Of a stretch of 64,000 nt of DNA, positions 35,390 to 45,137 are shown in pieces. The position numbers were made by a program, and so were the translations under genes. Position 1 is the stretch's first letter; each line of letters begins with the position of its first letter. Under the pieces are notes generated by a model. The model saw nothing but the letters and a program-made list of their open reading frames with translations. It ran no database searches and was not told the DNA's origin. Source of the stretch: Prevotella jejuni (GTDB lineage Bacteria; Bacteroidota; Bacteroidia; Bacteroidales; Bacteroidaceae); contig NZ_FZNZ01000006.1 in assembly GCF_900187995.1 (NCBI RefSeq), forward strand, positions 1 to 64,000, given 5' to 3'.

Positions 35390-36091
35390 TTACTTTAAGA
35401 GTAATTGACGGGCAAACTCCCAAATAACAATACCGGTTGTCACACTAACATTCAGTGAGTGTTTGGTACCGAATTGAGGTATTTCAAGGCAACCGTCGCT
35501 CATGTCTACGACACTTTGTTTTACACCTTTTACCTCGTTGCCCATGATGATGGCGTAGTGGGTGTTGGGTGTTGAGTGTTGGGTGTTGATGGTATGTTGA
35601 GTGTTAGATGATGAAGTGTTGGGTGATGAATGATAATAATTAGAGGGCTGGGGAATGGGTGATGGGGGTTGAGTGATGGGTGTTGATGAGGTGTTGAGTG
35701 ATGCGTTGTTAGATGATGAGTGATGAAGATTAGAATGTTGGGTGTTAAGCTCCTGCAGCTTTGTTGAGCCTTCTACCTGTTCGACACTATATACAAACAC
35801 GCCTTTACGATGGAGTTCTTCGACAGCATCTTCAGTACGTTCAAAGTAACGCCAGTCTACTGAGTCCTCTCCACCAAGTGCTGTTTTATGAATCTCAGCA
35901 TTAGGAGGTGTGGCCGTGATACCGCATAGATAGACAGCCTCAACACGGAAAGCATCGGCCGAACGGAAGACACTTCCCACATTATATAACGACCGCACAT
36001 CGTCTAAGACAACGATGAGTGGTAACTTATCAGCCTCCTTAAACTCCTCAACAGAGAGCCGATTCATTTCGATTGTACGTAGTTTTCTCAT
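35390..36091 (-). CDS. SpoU/TrmH-family RNA 2'-O-methyltransferase with repeat-encoded insertion
   Basis: 233 residues. The SPOUT (trefoil-knot) motifs are present: NVGSVFRSAD near the N-terminus, then IMGNEVKGV and LEIPQFGTKHSLNVSV at the C-terminus, which bind S-adenosylmethionine. It methylates a ribose in tRNA or rRNA; the exact target is unknown. Between VEGSTKLQ and YAIIMGNE the family normally has a short loop, but here about 64 residues rich in Asn, Thr, Ser, His and Pro are inserted, encoded by a 7-bp-type minisatellite (35557-35750). I start at 36091 (MRKLRTIEMNRL); the track to 36127 adds 12 residues without support. Confidence 0.85.
   Translation of the reverse strand: MRKLRTIEMNRLSVEEFKEADKLPLIVVLDDVRSLYNVGSVFRSADAFRVEAVYLCGITATPPNAEIHKTALGGEDSVDWRYFERTEDAVEELHRKGVFVYSVEQVEGSTKLQELNTQHSNLHHSSSNNASLNTSSTPITQPPSPIPQPSNYYHSSPNTSSSNTQHTINTQHSTPNTHYAIIMGNEVKGVKQSVVDMSDGCLEIPQFGTKHSLNVSVTTGIVIWEFARQLLLK
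35557..35750. repeat. In-gene minisatellite of GTGTTGR / GTGATGR heptamers
   Basis: About 194 bp of degenerate 7-bp units (GTGTTGG, GTGTTGA, GTGATGG) inside the methyltransferase gene, read as an in-frame low-complexity insert. Related repeats without coding role are at 44768-44808 and 52930-52975. Confidence 0.85.
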
Positions 36092-36292
36092 AATCAATAT
36101 GAAAGATGCCCACACTGCAGAACCCACTAATAGGCCCTCCCCCTACCCTTCTCCCATACAGAAGAGCGTGGATAGCGAGATAGTCCGATATAGTGGAGCG
36201 TTCTTTTAAGCGCCTTATAAATTAGAATATTAGCCTGTATATGTTTTTTATCAGCCCTCCCTTCCCGTCAGAGGGGTTGGAGATGACTTCTT

Positions 36293-36709
36293 TTACTGCA
36301 AGCTAAAGCCTACTGCATACGCCTTAATCTTTGTCACCATAGAGAGTAGTCCATTGCTGCGGGTTGGTGATAGATGTTGGCGAAGGCCTATCTTATCAAT
36401 GAAATAGAGGTCGGCATCAATAATCTCTTGTGGTGTATGATTGCTCAATACACGTATGAGAAGAGCGATGATACCCTTTGTGATGAGTGCATCGGAGTCG
36501 GCTGTAAAGACGAGTTTACCCTCTACATTATCACACTGTAGCCATACTCTACTCTGGCAACCATCTATGAGGTTCTGTTCATTCTTGTATTTTTCGTCTA
36601 ATGGTTCAAGCTCATTACCCAAATCAATGAGCATTTGGTATTTGTCCATCCAGTCGGTAAAGTCCTCGAACTCACCAATTACTGCATCTTGCGCTTCGTT
36701 TATTGTCAT
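36293..36709 (-). CDS. sufE: SufE-type Fe-S assembly sulfur acceptor
   Basis: 138 residues. SufE takes persulfide sulfur from the desulfurase SufS and passes it to the SufBCD scaffold. The sequence has the acceptor Cys51 in DGCQSRVWL and the SufE fold from DEFEDFTDWMDKYQML to the C-terminus at normal length (about 140). It is encoded 62 bp downstream of the U32 gene on the same strand, likely one transcript. No other suf gene is in the window. Confidence 0.9.
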   Translation of the reverse strand: MTINEAQDAVIGEFEDFTDWMDKYQMLIDLGNELEPLDEKYKNEQNLIDGCQSRVWLQCDNVEGKLVFTADSDALITKGIIALLIRVLSNHTPQEIIDADLYFIDKIGLRQHLSPTRSNGLLSMVTKIKAYAVGFSLQ

Positions 36710-36771
36710 TGTACTATCAGTTTATCTAATTCAGAGAACATTGTTATCACCTCTGAAATACGTATTCTACA

Positions 36772-38016
36772 TTAATTTACTACCAGCTTAAATAGTTTGT
36801 CATTCGGGCGCACCTTGTCGGGAACAGGGATAGAAACACGCCAGCCTTGTTCGGCTTTATCAACAGGATTAAGCTCGTATCGAATCTCTTCAGCATTGAG
36901 GAACATAGCGCCAGTACTGTTACCTGTGATAAGCAACTTCTCCCCCTTTACGAAAGTATTAGCCTCAACGGCCACCTCAGCCACGCCGAGACGTGAGAAA
37001 TACTTTATCACCTTGCCAATAAGAACCTTCTTCTCAGTAGCCTTGTTACCATAGTCTTTGGTCCATTCGCCCATCTTCTGTCCTTGATAATAGCCATCCC
37101 AGAAGCCACGATTGAAGACTGTTGAGAGCCGTTCGTCCCACTTGTCCTTCTTTTCTTCGGTAAAGCTACCATCAAGAACACTCTCAATAGCCTCTTTATA
37201 ACAGCTAACAACGGTGTGGACGTACTCTGGTCCGCGTGCACGTCCCTCTATTTTAAACACACGAACACCTGCGTCCATCATCTTGTCAATGAAGCGTACG
37301 CTCTTTAAGTCCTTTGGACTCATTATATACTTATTGTCAATCTCTAACTGATTGCCCGTCTCGTTGTCTGTAACCGTGTAACTTCGGCGGCATATCTGGG
37401 TGCAGGCACCACGATTGGCAGAGCGGTTAGAGTCGTGAAGACTCATATAACACTTACCCGAAATGGCCATACAAAAAGCACCATGACAGAACATCTCAAT
37501 ACGAACAGGCTGTCCCTTTGGTCCGCAGATATTCTGTTTGATAATCTGTTCGTGTATCTCCTTCACTTGATCCATATTCAGTTCGCGAGCCAATACAGCA
37601 ACATCAGCAAACTGAGCGTAGAACTTCAGGGCGTCAATATTAGAGATATTCAGCTGTGTTGAGAGGTGAACCTCAACCCCCACTTGACGGCAATACATCA
37701 TTACAGCAACGTCACTGGCGATGACAGCGGTGATATTTGCAGCCTTAGCAGCATCGATAATCTCATGCATTGTCTCAATATCCTCGCCATAGATGACAGT
37801 GTTTACAGTCAGATAAGTCTGTATTCCCTTTTCATTACAGGTCTCGGCAATTTCCTTGAGGTCGTCGATAGTGAAGTGATTAGCCGAATGTGAACGCATA
37901 TTCAGCTTCCCTATACCGAAGTAAACAGAGTTAGCTCCAGCGTTGATGGCAGCTGCAAGCGACTCACGAGAGCCCACAGGTGCCATTATCTCATAATCAT
38001 TTGTATTTTTGTTCAT
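36772..38016 (-). CDS. U32-family peptidase / tRNA hydroxylation protein (TrhP-like)
   Basis: 414 residues. The U32 signature lies at 174-192 (starts EMFCHGAFC, ends GKCYMS) with its conserved Cys residues. Members were first described as collagenases, but the bacterial TrhP branch makes 5-hydroxyuridine in tRNA, and the length and the presence of the C-terminal beta domain (about 330-414) fit that branch. I favour tRNA modification because miaB is divergently encoded next door, but the call rests on family and position. Its promoter is at 38145. Confidence 0.82.
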   Translation of the reverse strand: MNKNTNDYEIMAPVGSRESLAAAINAGANSVYFGIGKLNMRSHSANHFTIDDLKEIAETCNEKGIQTYLTVNTVIYGEDIETMHEIIDAAKAANITAVIASDVAVMMYCRQVGVEVHLSTQLNISNIDALKFYAQFADVAVLARELNMDQVKEIHEQIIKQNICGPKGQPVRIEMFCHGAFCMAISGKCYMSLHDSNRSANRGACTQICRRSYTVTDNETGNQLEIDNKYIMSPKDLKSVRFIDKMMDAGVRVFKIEGRARGPEYVHTVVSCYKEAIESVLDGSFTEEKKDKWDERLSTVFNRGFWDGYYQGQKMGEWTKDYGNKATEKKVLIGKVIKYFSRLGVAEVAVEANTFVKGEKLLITGNSTGAMFLNAEEIRYELNPVDKAEQGWRVSIPVPDKVRPNDKLFKLVVN

Positions 38017-38144
38017 TGTTTTATTGTCATTACCAGGCAGTTATCAAGCAGTCAGGCTATCTGTAACCTTTCGTAGACTAAACCCTATGCTTTAGCTGAC
38101 CTGTAGCTATCCTTTATTTGTTAAGACAGTGTCTATTCAGTTTG

Positions 38145-38152
38145 CAAAGGTA
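38145..38152 (-). promoter_or_regulatory. -7 element of the U32-sufE transcript
   Basis: TACCTTTG on the minus strand, 129 bp before the U32 start. Confidence 0.5.
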
Positions 38153-38270
38153 CGGAAAATATCCGATAAAGGCCGTAAAGGACTTTGTAAGTTTTGCAAA
38201 AAAGAACGTGTCAGGCGTTGTTAAGCATCAAATAGTCAGATGGTTCTTCGGTTGTATGCGATAAATTTAG

Positions 38271-38278
38271 TAACTTTG
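38271..38278 (+). promoter_or_regulatory. -7 element of miaB
   Basis: TAACTTTG, 30 bp before the start at 38308. Confidence 0.6.
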
Positions 38279-38307
38279 CATGCTAAATTTTTCGAGATAA
38301 CAGCATA

Positions 38308-39636
38308 ATGAAGAAACTATATATTGAGACATACGGGTGCCAAATGAACGTGGCAGACTCAGAGGTGGTGGCTTCTGTCATGAAAATGGCAGGCTATGAC
38401 GTATGCGAAAAAGAGGAGGAAGCAGACGCAATCTTCCTTAACACCTGTTCTGTACGTGAGAACGCAGAGAACAAGATATACAACCGTTTGGAGGCATTGC
38501 ACGCTGAGCAAAAGAAAGGTCGTGACCTTATCTTAGGCGTGTTGGGCTGTATGGCAGAGCGAGTAAGGAACGATTTGATCCAAAACCACCATGCCAACCT
38601 TGTTTGTGGGCCTGATTCGTACCTTAACCTACCTGATATGATAGCGCAGTGTGAGAACGGCACGAATGCTATGGATATCGAACTCTCTACTACGGAGACC
38701 TATCGTGATGTTATCCCACAGCGTATTGGTGGCAATAGGGTGTCGGGCTTCGTTAGTATCATGCGTGGTTGCAATAACTTCTGTCACTATTGTATCGTGC
38801 CTTTTACCCGTGGTCGGGAGCGTTCAAGAGATGTGGAAAGCATCTTGAAGGAGGTTAAAGATTTACATGATAAAGGCTTTAAGGAGGTAACACTATTAGG
38901 TCAGAATGTCAACTCATACGGCTTGTTGCCTAATGGTAAGCGTCCTGAGAATGGCGTTTCATTTGCAGAACTGTTGCATAAGGTGGCACAAAGCGTTCCA
39001 GACATGCGTGTACGCTTCACGACCTCCAACCCAGAAGATATGACAGAGGACATTATTGAGGCGGTAGCTACCGAACCTAACCTCTGTAACCATATCCATT
39101 TCCCTGCCCAAAGTGGTAGTAATAGTGTGTTGAAGGTGATGAATCGCAAATATACTCGTGAGGATTACCTTGAGAAAGTGGCTGCTATTCGTAGGCTTAT
39201 ACCAGACTGTGGCCTGACAACTGACATCTTCATTGGATATCACAACGAGTCAGAAGAAGACTTCCAGCAAACGCTTTCATTAATGCGAGAGGTAGGCTTC
39301 GATTCAGCCTTTATGTTTAAGTACTCTGAACGACCAGGTACTTACGCAGCAAAGCACCTCCCCGACAATGTTCCTGAGGAAGAGAAGATACGCCGTTTGA
39401 ATGAGTTAATTCGCCTTCAGACCGAGATCTCTGCCGAACAGAACAAGAAAGACGAGGGCAAAGAGTTTGATATTCTTATCGAGCGCTTTGGTAAACGAAG
39501 TCGTGAACAGCTAATGGGACGTACGCCACAGAACAAGGCTGTAGTCATGCCAAAGGGCAATCACCATATTGGTGAGACCGTCCGTGTACGCATAACAGGC
39601 TCAACAAGTGCCACACTCTTTGGAGAAGAAGTGTAA
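38308..39636 (+). CDS. miaB: tRNA-2-methylthio-N6-dimethylallyladenosine synthase
   Basis: MiaB adds a methylthio group to i6A37 of tRNAs with two Fe-S clusters and SAM. At 442 residues it is of normal length. The N-terminal cluster cysteines include Cys11 (ETYGCQMN), and the radical-SAM triad is Cys155, Cys159 and Cys162 (CNNFCHYC). The TRAM domain is at the C-terminus (about 378-440). It is followed by a terminator at 39659. Neighbouring U32/sufE genes make a small RNA-modification/Fe-S cluster. Confidence 0.96.
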   Translation: MKKLYIETYGCQMNVADSEVVASVMKMAGYDVCEKEEEADAIFLNTCSVRENAENKIYNRLEALHAEQKKGRDLILGVLGCMAERVRNDLIQNHHANLVCGPDSYLNLPDMIAQCENGTNAMDIELSTTETYRDVIPQRIGGNRVSGFVSIMRGCNNFCHYCIVPFTRGRERSRDVESILKEVKDLHDKGFKEVTLLGQNVNSYGLLPNGKRPENGVSFAELLHKVAQSVPDMRVRFTTSNPEDMTEDIIEAVATEPNLCNHIHFPAQSGSNSVLKVMNRKYTREDYLEKVAAIRRLIPDCGLTTDIFIGYHNESEEDFQQTLSLMREVGFDSAFMFKYSERPGTYAAKHLPDNVPEEEKIRRLNELIRLQTEISAEQNKKDEGKEFDILIERFGKRSREQLMGRTPQNKAVVMPKGNHHIGETVRVRITGSTSATLFGEEV

Positions 39637-39658
39637 ATATACTATATGTATGGATATA

Positions 39659-39684
39659 AAACCGCAAATCTTTTTTGCGGTTTT
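39659..39684 (+). terminator. Terminator of miaB
   Basis: Perfect 10-bp stem AAACCGCAAA / TTTGCGGTTT (39659-39668, 39674-39683) followed by TACT. Confidence 0.85.
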
Positions 39685-39696
39685 ACTATTTATAGC

Positions 39697-39704
39697 TATA
39701 TTTG
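39697..39704 (+). promoter_or_regulatory. -7 element of the ABC exporter operon
   Basis: TATATTTG, 33 bp before the chosen start 39737. Confidence 0.6.
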
Positions 39705-39736
39705 CAGAACTGATAAACAGATAAGAAGATTAGTTG

Positions 39737-41596
39737 ATGAAGGAATTTATACACGTTTTACGCAGGTTCGTACCGCCCTATAAGAAGTATCTTGTGCTGT
39801 CAATCATTTTCAATATATTGTCAGCTTTTCTCAACATATTCTCCTTTGCAACCCTTATCCCACTCCTTCAAATACTCTTTAAGGTAGATGCAGGAACGGG
39901 TGCGATGCGTGCAATGTCATGGAGTGAAGGCTCTTTTAAGGAGGTGTTATCGAACAATGCGGATTATTACACGCAGATATACATCACCAGTTGGGGCCCA
40001 ACAACGGTCTTATTGGCCATTGGTTTAATTCTTGCCTTTATGACTTTCCTAAAGACAGGAGCCTATTTCCTTTCTTCTGCCTCAATCATTCCTATAAGAA
40101 CAGGCGTAGTACGTGACATACGTAACCAACTCTATGAGAAGATAACATCCCTTTCTTTAGGCTTCTTCAGCGAGGAAAGAAAGGGAGACATCATCGCCCG
40201 TATGAGTGGTGATGTCCAAGAGGTTGACAACTCCATCATGTCATCTATCGACATGCTCTTTAAGAACCCTGTTCTTATTATCATTTATTTCATCACACTA
40301 CTTGTTATTTCTTGGCAGTTGACGCTCTTCACGCTCATCTTCGTACCTATCTTCGGTTGGTTCATGGGCTTTGTTGGTAGAAAGCTAAAGCAGAACAGTA
40401 TGACAGCCCAGAAGCTATGGAGTGACACAATGAGCCAAGTAGAAGAGACCTTAGGCGGATTAAGAGTCATCAAAGCCTTTTGTGCTGAGGGAATGATGAA
40501 TGAACGCTTCGATAAGATAAACTCAGAATACCGCAACGACATCATGCGCGTGAACATTCGTCAGCAATTAGCCCACCCGATGAGTGAGTTCCTTGGAACA
40601 GTCATGATTGTTGTTGTACTATGGTTTGGCGGTACTCTCGTATTAGGACAATATCCGATTATCAGCGGACCAACCTTCATCTATTATCTTGTTATCCTCT
40701 ACAGCATTCTCAATCCATTAAAGGAATTCTCCCGTGCAGGCTATAACATCCCTAAAGGACTTGCCTCTATGGAGCGTATTGATAAGATTCTAAAGGCAGA
40801 AGTAAAGATAAATGACCCTGAAAAACCAGTCCATATCGATAATTTCGAACATGAGATTGAATTCCGTCATGTCAGCTTTGCCTATACTGATGGTAAAGAT
40901 GACGAGGAAAACCCAGAGCTCCATTGGGTGTTAAAGGATATCAACCTCGTTATTCCAAAGGGTAAGACCGTAGCCTTAGTAGGCCAGAGTGGTAGCGGAA
41001 AGTCTACCTTACTCGACCTTATCCCACGTTACTACGATGTACAAGAAGGTGAAATTCTCATTGACGGAATAAACATCAAGGATTTAGGAGTGCATGATCT
41101 CCGCCAACTTATAGGTAATGTAAACCAAGAGGCAATCCTCTTCAACGATAGTTTCAAGAACAACATCTCTTTTGGAGTCAGCTCAACTGACGAGGCGATA
41201 GCCGAAGCGGCGAAGATAGCCAACGCCCATGAGTTTATCATGCATAGTGAGAGAGGATACGACACAAACATCGGCGACCGTGGAGGACGCCTTTCTGGTG
41301 GACAGCGTCAGCGTGTGAGTATTGCGCGTGCTATCCTTAAGAACCCACCTATCCTTATCCTTGACGAAGCGACATCAGCCCTCGATACAGAGAGCGAACG
41401 CCTTGTACAGGATGCTCTCTATAAGCTTATGAAGACGCGAACGACCATAGCTGTGGCCCACCGCCTATCTACCATTAAGAATAGCGACGAGATTTGCGTG
41501 CTGCATGAAGGTGAGATTGTAGAGCGGGGAACGCACGATGAGCTTATGGACATCGAAGGTTACTATAAGAAACTACATGACATGCAAGAGATATAA
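39737..41596 (+). CDS. ABC transporter, fused membrane-ATPase (MsbA/lipid-flippase-like)
   Basis: A 619-residue half-transporter: six helices (about 15-330) and a nucleotide-binding domain with Walker A GQSGSGKST (about 416-424), signature LSGGQRQR (about 519), Walker B ILILDEAT (about 539) and an H-loop VAHRLS. This is the class that flips lipid A or lipid-linked glycans. The start is ATG at 39737; an upstream TTG could give one more residue. It is followed after 22 bp by an integral membrane transferase and then a lipid A acyltransferase, which makes a lipopolysaccharide or lipid-export role likely. Confidence 0.88.
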   Translation: MKEFIHVLRRFVPPYKKYLVLSIIFNILSAFLNIFSFATLIPLLQILFKVDAGTGAMRAMSWSEGSFKEVLSNNADYYTQIYITSWGPTTVLLAIGLILAFMTFLKTGAYFLSSASIIPIRTGVVRDIRNQLYEKITSLSLGFFSEERKGDIIARMSGDVQEVDNSIMSSIDMLFKNPVLIIIYFITLLVISWQLTLFTLIFVPIFGWFMGFVGRKLKQNSMTAQKLWSDTMSQVEETLGGLRVIKAFCAEGMMNERFDKINSEYRNDIMRVNIRQQLAHPMSEFLGTVMIVVVLWFGGTLVLGQYPIISGPTFIYYLVILYSILNPLKEFSRAGYNIPKGLASMERIDKILKAEVKINDPEKPVHIDNFEHEIEFRHVSFAYTDGKDDEENPELHWVLKDINLVIPKGKTVALVGQSGSGKSTLLDLIPRYYDVQEGEILIDGINIKDLGVHDLRQLIGNVNQEAILFNDSFKNNISFGVSSTDEAIAEAAKIANAHEFIMHSERGYDTNIGDRGGRLSGGQRQRVSIARAILKNPPILILDEATSALDTESERLVQDALYKLMKTRTTIAVAHRLSTIKNSDEICVLHEGEIVERGTHDELMDIEGYYKKLHDMQEI

Positions 41597-41618
41597 AGGT
41601 CCAAAAGGATTGAAAGAT

Positions 41619-43631
41619 ATGAAGAGATTATTAACAACAACATTTGGTTCGCCAATAGCATTAGTGCTCAACTTGCTATTGGCGTATGCCATTTTCTTTG
41701 TAGCACGATTGACATACTTTTTTGTCAATTACAGTTATTTCATAGACGGACTTAGTGCTTCTTCACTCTGGATGTGGGTGAGAGGAAGTCTTCTCTTTGA
41801 TACAACAGCCATTCTTTATACGCATATTCTCTACATCGTAATGATGCTCTTGCCACTATGGAGGAAGGAGAACCAAGCCTATCACAGGCTTTGTAAGTGG
41901 GTATTCATGGTTGTTAATGCGCTTTCACTTGCCATTAACCTTGCCGACTCGGTGTATTTCCCTTTCACATTGCGCCGCACAACAACCAGTGTGTTCCGTG
42001 AGTTCGATAATGAAAACAACATTGCTGGCATCTTGTTACACAATGCTATCACACACTGGTACCTTATCATTATCTTTATTCTTATTCTTTGGCTTGCCAA
42101 TAAGCTGTATGTTATGCCACATACCGACCACAGTCACTATAAAAGTCTGCGTCAACGCTTAGTCTATGGAGCACAACTTTTCGTATGTCTTGCCGTAGCT
42201 GCCGTCCTTACCGTGGCTGGTTGTCGAGGTGGACTACAGTCAGGTGTGCGTCCGATAACCATCAGTAACGCCAACCAGTACGTAGAACGTCCTACTGACT
42301 GTGCCTTGGTGCTTAATACCCCCTTTGCGTTAATCCGCACGATAGGCAAGTCCGACTTTGTTGTCCCAGATTATTTCCCATCCTTGGCAGCTGCCACAGA
42401 GGTCTACAACCCTATTATGTGGATGGCTTATAAGGCTCCAAGACCAGGCTCAAACGAACGTCTTCCTAACAAGAAGAACATCGTCATCCTCATTGTCGAG
42501 AGTTTCGGACGTGAATATATAGGAGGGTTTAATCGTGATTTCTTCGGTGGTAAATACAAGGGTTACACCCCGAATGTAGACAAACTCATCGATAAGAGCC
42601 TCGTCTACCGCTTCTCTTACTGTAATGGACGTAAAAGTATTGACGGCATGCCATCCATCCTCTGCAGTATTCCTCGCTTCGGAGAACCCTTCATCCTGAC
42701 CCCAGCTTCAATGAACAACTACACTGGTATGCCTGGACTCCTTAGTAAGTGGGGCTATCAAACGGCCTTCTTTCATGGTGCTAATCGTGGTTCTATGGGG
42801 TTCCTTGCATTTGCTAATAAGATTGGATTTCAGCACTACTATGGTCGACAAGACTATGACGAAGATCCTCGCTTTGGTGGGGATAAGGACTTCGATGGCA
42901 ACTGGGGCATCTGGGACGAACCTTTCCTGCAGTATTACTGTGCGAAGATGGGCGAAATGAAGCAGCCTTTCATGACGGCTCTCTTTACTGTCTCAAGTCA
43001 CGACCCATTTGTTGTTCCAGAGAAATATAAGAACATCTATAAGGAGGAACATCTCCCTATCCAAAAGTGTATCCGCTATACCGACATGGCGATAGGCAAG
43101 TTCTTCGAGTCTGCCAGCAAGCAACCTTGGTTTAAGAATACTATCTTTGTCCTCACAAGCGACCATACTAACCAGAGCGACCATGAGCAGTATAAGACCG
43201 ACATAGGCGGCTTCTGTTCACCTATTATTATATATGACCCATCCGGAGAGATAAAGCCAGGACGTGTAGATGGCGTGGCGCAGCAGATTGATATTATGCC
43301 AACACTACTCTGCCACATTGGCTATAACGCAACACCATACCTCGCTTTCGGTAAAGACCTACTACATACACCGGCGAAGGATACTTGGGCTGTCAACTAT
43401 CTGAACGGTATCTATCAATACGTTAAGTATGGTTATGTACTCCAATGGGACGGTAAACAGACTAAAGCTATCTATCGAGTAACCGACGCACTGATGAAGC
43501 ACAATCTTCTCGGACACGTGCCTGAGCAAGCAAAGATGGAACGAGAACTGAAAGCTATCATCTATCAGTATATGTATCGTATGGTACACGATAAGATGTA
43601 CCCAACGATTAATAACCCTGAAGATCAATGA
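41619..43631 (+). CDS. Membrane alkaline-phosphatase-superfamily transferase (LtaS/sulfatase family), copy 1
   Basis: 670 residues. Five or so N-terminal membrane segments (about 12-190) precede a periplasmic catalytic domain with IVESFGREYIGGF (metal-binding Glu and the start of the site), Ser340 in GRKSIDGMPS at the nucleophile position, and TSDHTNQSDH. Family members transfer phosphoglycerol or phosphoethanolamine to lipids or glycans. Start at 41619 (MKRLLTTTFG), because the longer frame from 41538 overlaps the ABC gene by 59 bp. Its stop overlaps the next start by 4 bp, so it is tightly linked to the lipid A acyltransferase gene. Confidence 0.82.
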   Translation: MKRLLTTTFGSPIALVLNLLLAYAIFFVARLTYFFVNYSYFIDGLSASSLWMWVRGSLLFDTTAILYTHILYIVMMLLPLWRKENQAYHRLCKWVFMVVNALSLAINLADSVYFPFTLRRTTTSVFREFDNENNIAGILLHNAITHWYLIIIFILILWLANKLYVMPHTDHSHYKSLRQRLVYGAQLFVCLAVAAVLTVAGCRGGLQSGVRPITISNANQYVERPTDCALVLNTPFALIRTIGKSDFVVPDYFPSLAAATEVYNPIMWMAYKAPRPGSNERLPNKKNIVILIVESFGREYIGGFNRDFFGGKYKGYTPNVDKLIDKSLVYRFSYCNGRKSIDGMPSILCSIPRFGEPFILTPASMNNYTGMPGLLSKWGYQTAFFHGANRGSMGFLAFANKIGFQHYYGRQDYDEDPRFGGDKDFDGNWGIWDEPFLQYYCAKMGEMKQPFMTALFTVSSHDPFVVPEKYKNIYKEEHLPIQKCIRYTDMAIGKFFESASKQPWFKNTIFVLTSDHTNQSDHEQYKTDIGGFCSPIIIYDPSGEIKPGRVDGVAQQIDIMPTLLCHIGYNATPYLAFGKDLLHTPAKDTWAVNYLNGIYQYVKYGYVLQWDGKQTKAIYRVTDALMKHNLLGHVPEQAKMERELKAIIYQYMYRMVHDKMYPTINNPEDQ

Positions 43632-44575
43632 AAAGAGCCCTCAACAAGACCCTTTACATCATCGCCTACGGCTTCTGGTATCTGGTAGCCCTGCTGCCTT
43701 TTCCTGTGCTGTATCTACTCTCCGATGGCCTTTATTTACTAATATCACGAGTGGTGAGGTATCGCCACAAGGTGATATGGAAGAACCTTAAGAACAGCTT
43801 CCCAGAGAAGACTGACAACGAGTTACGCCTGATAGAACGAGGATTCTACCATTGGTTCTGTGATTACATTGTTGAGACACTGAAGCTGATAACAATGAGC
43901 AAGGAACAGCTAATGAAGCGCATGACCTTTACAGGGACTGAAGAGTTAAACAGAATTCTGTCTGAAGGAAAGTCGGCAGGCGTCTATTTAGGCCATTTAG
44001 GCAACTGGGAATGGATTACCTCCCTCCCCTATTGGGTGGACAATGCCCTCTGCTGTCAGCTTTACCACCCATTAGAAAACGAATACTTCGACCGCCTCTT
44101 CAAGTATGTTCGCGAACGACAAGGTGCGCTTTGTATCCCTATGCAGGAGTCACTACGTAAGATTATACAATTTGGACGCAATGGTAAGCCCCTTGTTGTG
44201 GGTTATATCTCTGACCAAACACCCTTCTGGTGGAGCATACATCACTGGATTCAGTTCATGAATCAGGAGACTCCTGTGCTCACAGGGGCTGAACGTATCG
44301 TGAAGCACACACGCCAGGTCTTTGTTTATGGCGACATGACACGCACGAGCCGTGGGCATTATAACTGTGAGTTCCGCATCATCCGAGAAGAAACAAAGGG
44401 ACTGCCCGACTACGAGATAACCGATCTTTACTTCCAAGAGTTGGAGAAGTCGATCCGTCGTCAGCCTGAAATCTATCTTTGGAGTCATAACAGATGGAAG
44501 CGTACACGGGCTTACTTTGAAGAAAACTTTGAAGAGGTGGATGGCAAAGTACGATTGAAAGAAGGTAAGAAATGA
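43628..44575 (+). CDS. Lipid A biosynthesis acyltransferase (LpxL/HtrB family)
   Basis: 315 residues. The HX4E active-site motif is His123-Leu-Gly-Asn-Trp-Glu128 (LGHLGNWEW), after an N-terminal membrane anchor (about 10-40). It adds a secondary acyl chain to lipid A on the inner membrane. The ATG overlaps the preceding gene's TGA (ATGA), a classic coupled arrangement. Together with the ABC exporter and sulfatase-family transferase this forms an operon that builds, decorates and exports lipid A; this combination is inferred. Confidence 0.9.
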   Translation: MKRALNKTLYIIAYGFWYLVALLPFPVLYLLSDGLYLLISRVVRYRHKVIWKNLKNSFPEKTDNELRLIERGFYHWFCDYIVETLKLITMSKEQLMKRMTFTGTEELNRILSEGKSAGVYLGHLGNWEWITSLPYWVDNALCCQLYHPLENEYFDRLFKYVRERQGALCIPMQESLRKIIQFGRNGKPLVVGYISDQTPFWWSIHHWIQFMNQETPVLTGAERIVKHTRQVFVYGDMTRTSRGHYNCEFRIIREETKGLPDYEITDLYFQELEKSIRRQPEIYLWSHNRWKRTRAYFEENFEEVDGKVRLKEGKK

Positions 44576-44767
44576 TTTACATAACTTCGTAGAACATAAC
44601 AGAACCACATCTCTCCACAATCGACTAAAGGGGCGGGAGGGCTCGGAACCATAGAAAACCATAACGGAAAGAATGCAATTCTACTGGTCGTCTCACATCA
44701 TAAACATAAAAGATAAACCATCCACATGACACAAGCTGTATTGAAAGACACAATGGTTAATACACAT

Positions 44768-44808
44768 AAAACAGTGGGTGATGGGTGTTGGATATTAGGT
44801 GTTGAATT
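44768..44808. repeat. Dispersed heptamer minisatellite copy
   Basis: GGTGATGGGTGTTGG followed by ATTAGGTGTTGAA: the same repeat type as in the methyltransferase gene at 35557-35750. Confidence 0.7.
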
Positions 44809-44914
44809 GAAAAACACCGTATTTAATCCCCCTAAAACGGCTCTTTTACAGCTGTTTAGACCGCCTTCCCTCTTCCACTCTTACGTGTCTGAATATTCTA
44901 ACAGCGTGTCAAGT

Positions 44915-45003
44915 GCGAATTATTTTCATGAAAAAAAATATTTTTCTTCATGAAAATAATTATTTCTTTTCATGAAAATAAATATTTCTTATCGTGAAGA
45001 AAA
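44915..45003. repeat. Family A 22-bp array, four units
   Basis: Cores at 44927, 44949, 44971 (CATGA) and 44993 (CGTGA); left end GCGAATTATTTTCATGA. The right end lacks the AATTCG flank. Confidence 0.9.
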
Positions 45004-45022
45004 ATGATTATAAACTATAAGG

Positions 45023-45044
45023 AAGCCTATTCGTGAGGCTTTTT
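45023..45044 (+). terminator. Small hairpin with T-tract
   Basis: AGCCT (45024-45028), 7-nt loop, AGGCT (45036-45040), then TTTT. Confidence 0.5.
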
Positions 45045-45137
45045 ACAAGTAGAGATGACGGCGAAAACGATGCCTGTCGATGCTCCACTCTTATCGAAAG
45101 AACCCTATCTTAAACCCGAAATAAGTCAAAAGAAATA

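Larger units (their letters stand above)
44576..45137. other. Intergenic region between two envelope transcription units
   Basis: No supportable gene. It contains a short dispersed heptamer repeat (44768-44808), family A array (44915-45003) and a small terminator-like hairpin (45023-45044). Confidence 0.6.

Noticed and set aside
44726-44953. 75-codon ORF in the envelope gap
   Set aside because: Composed mostly of a dispersed heptamer repeat and the start of a family A array; not protein-like.
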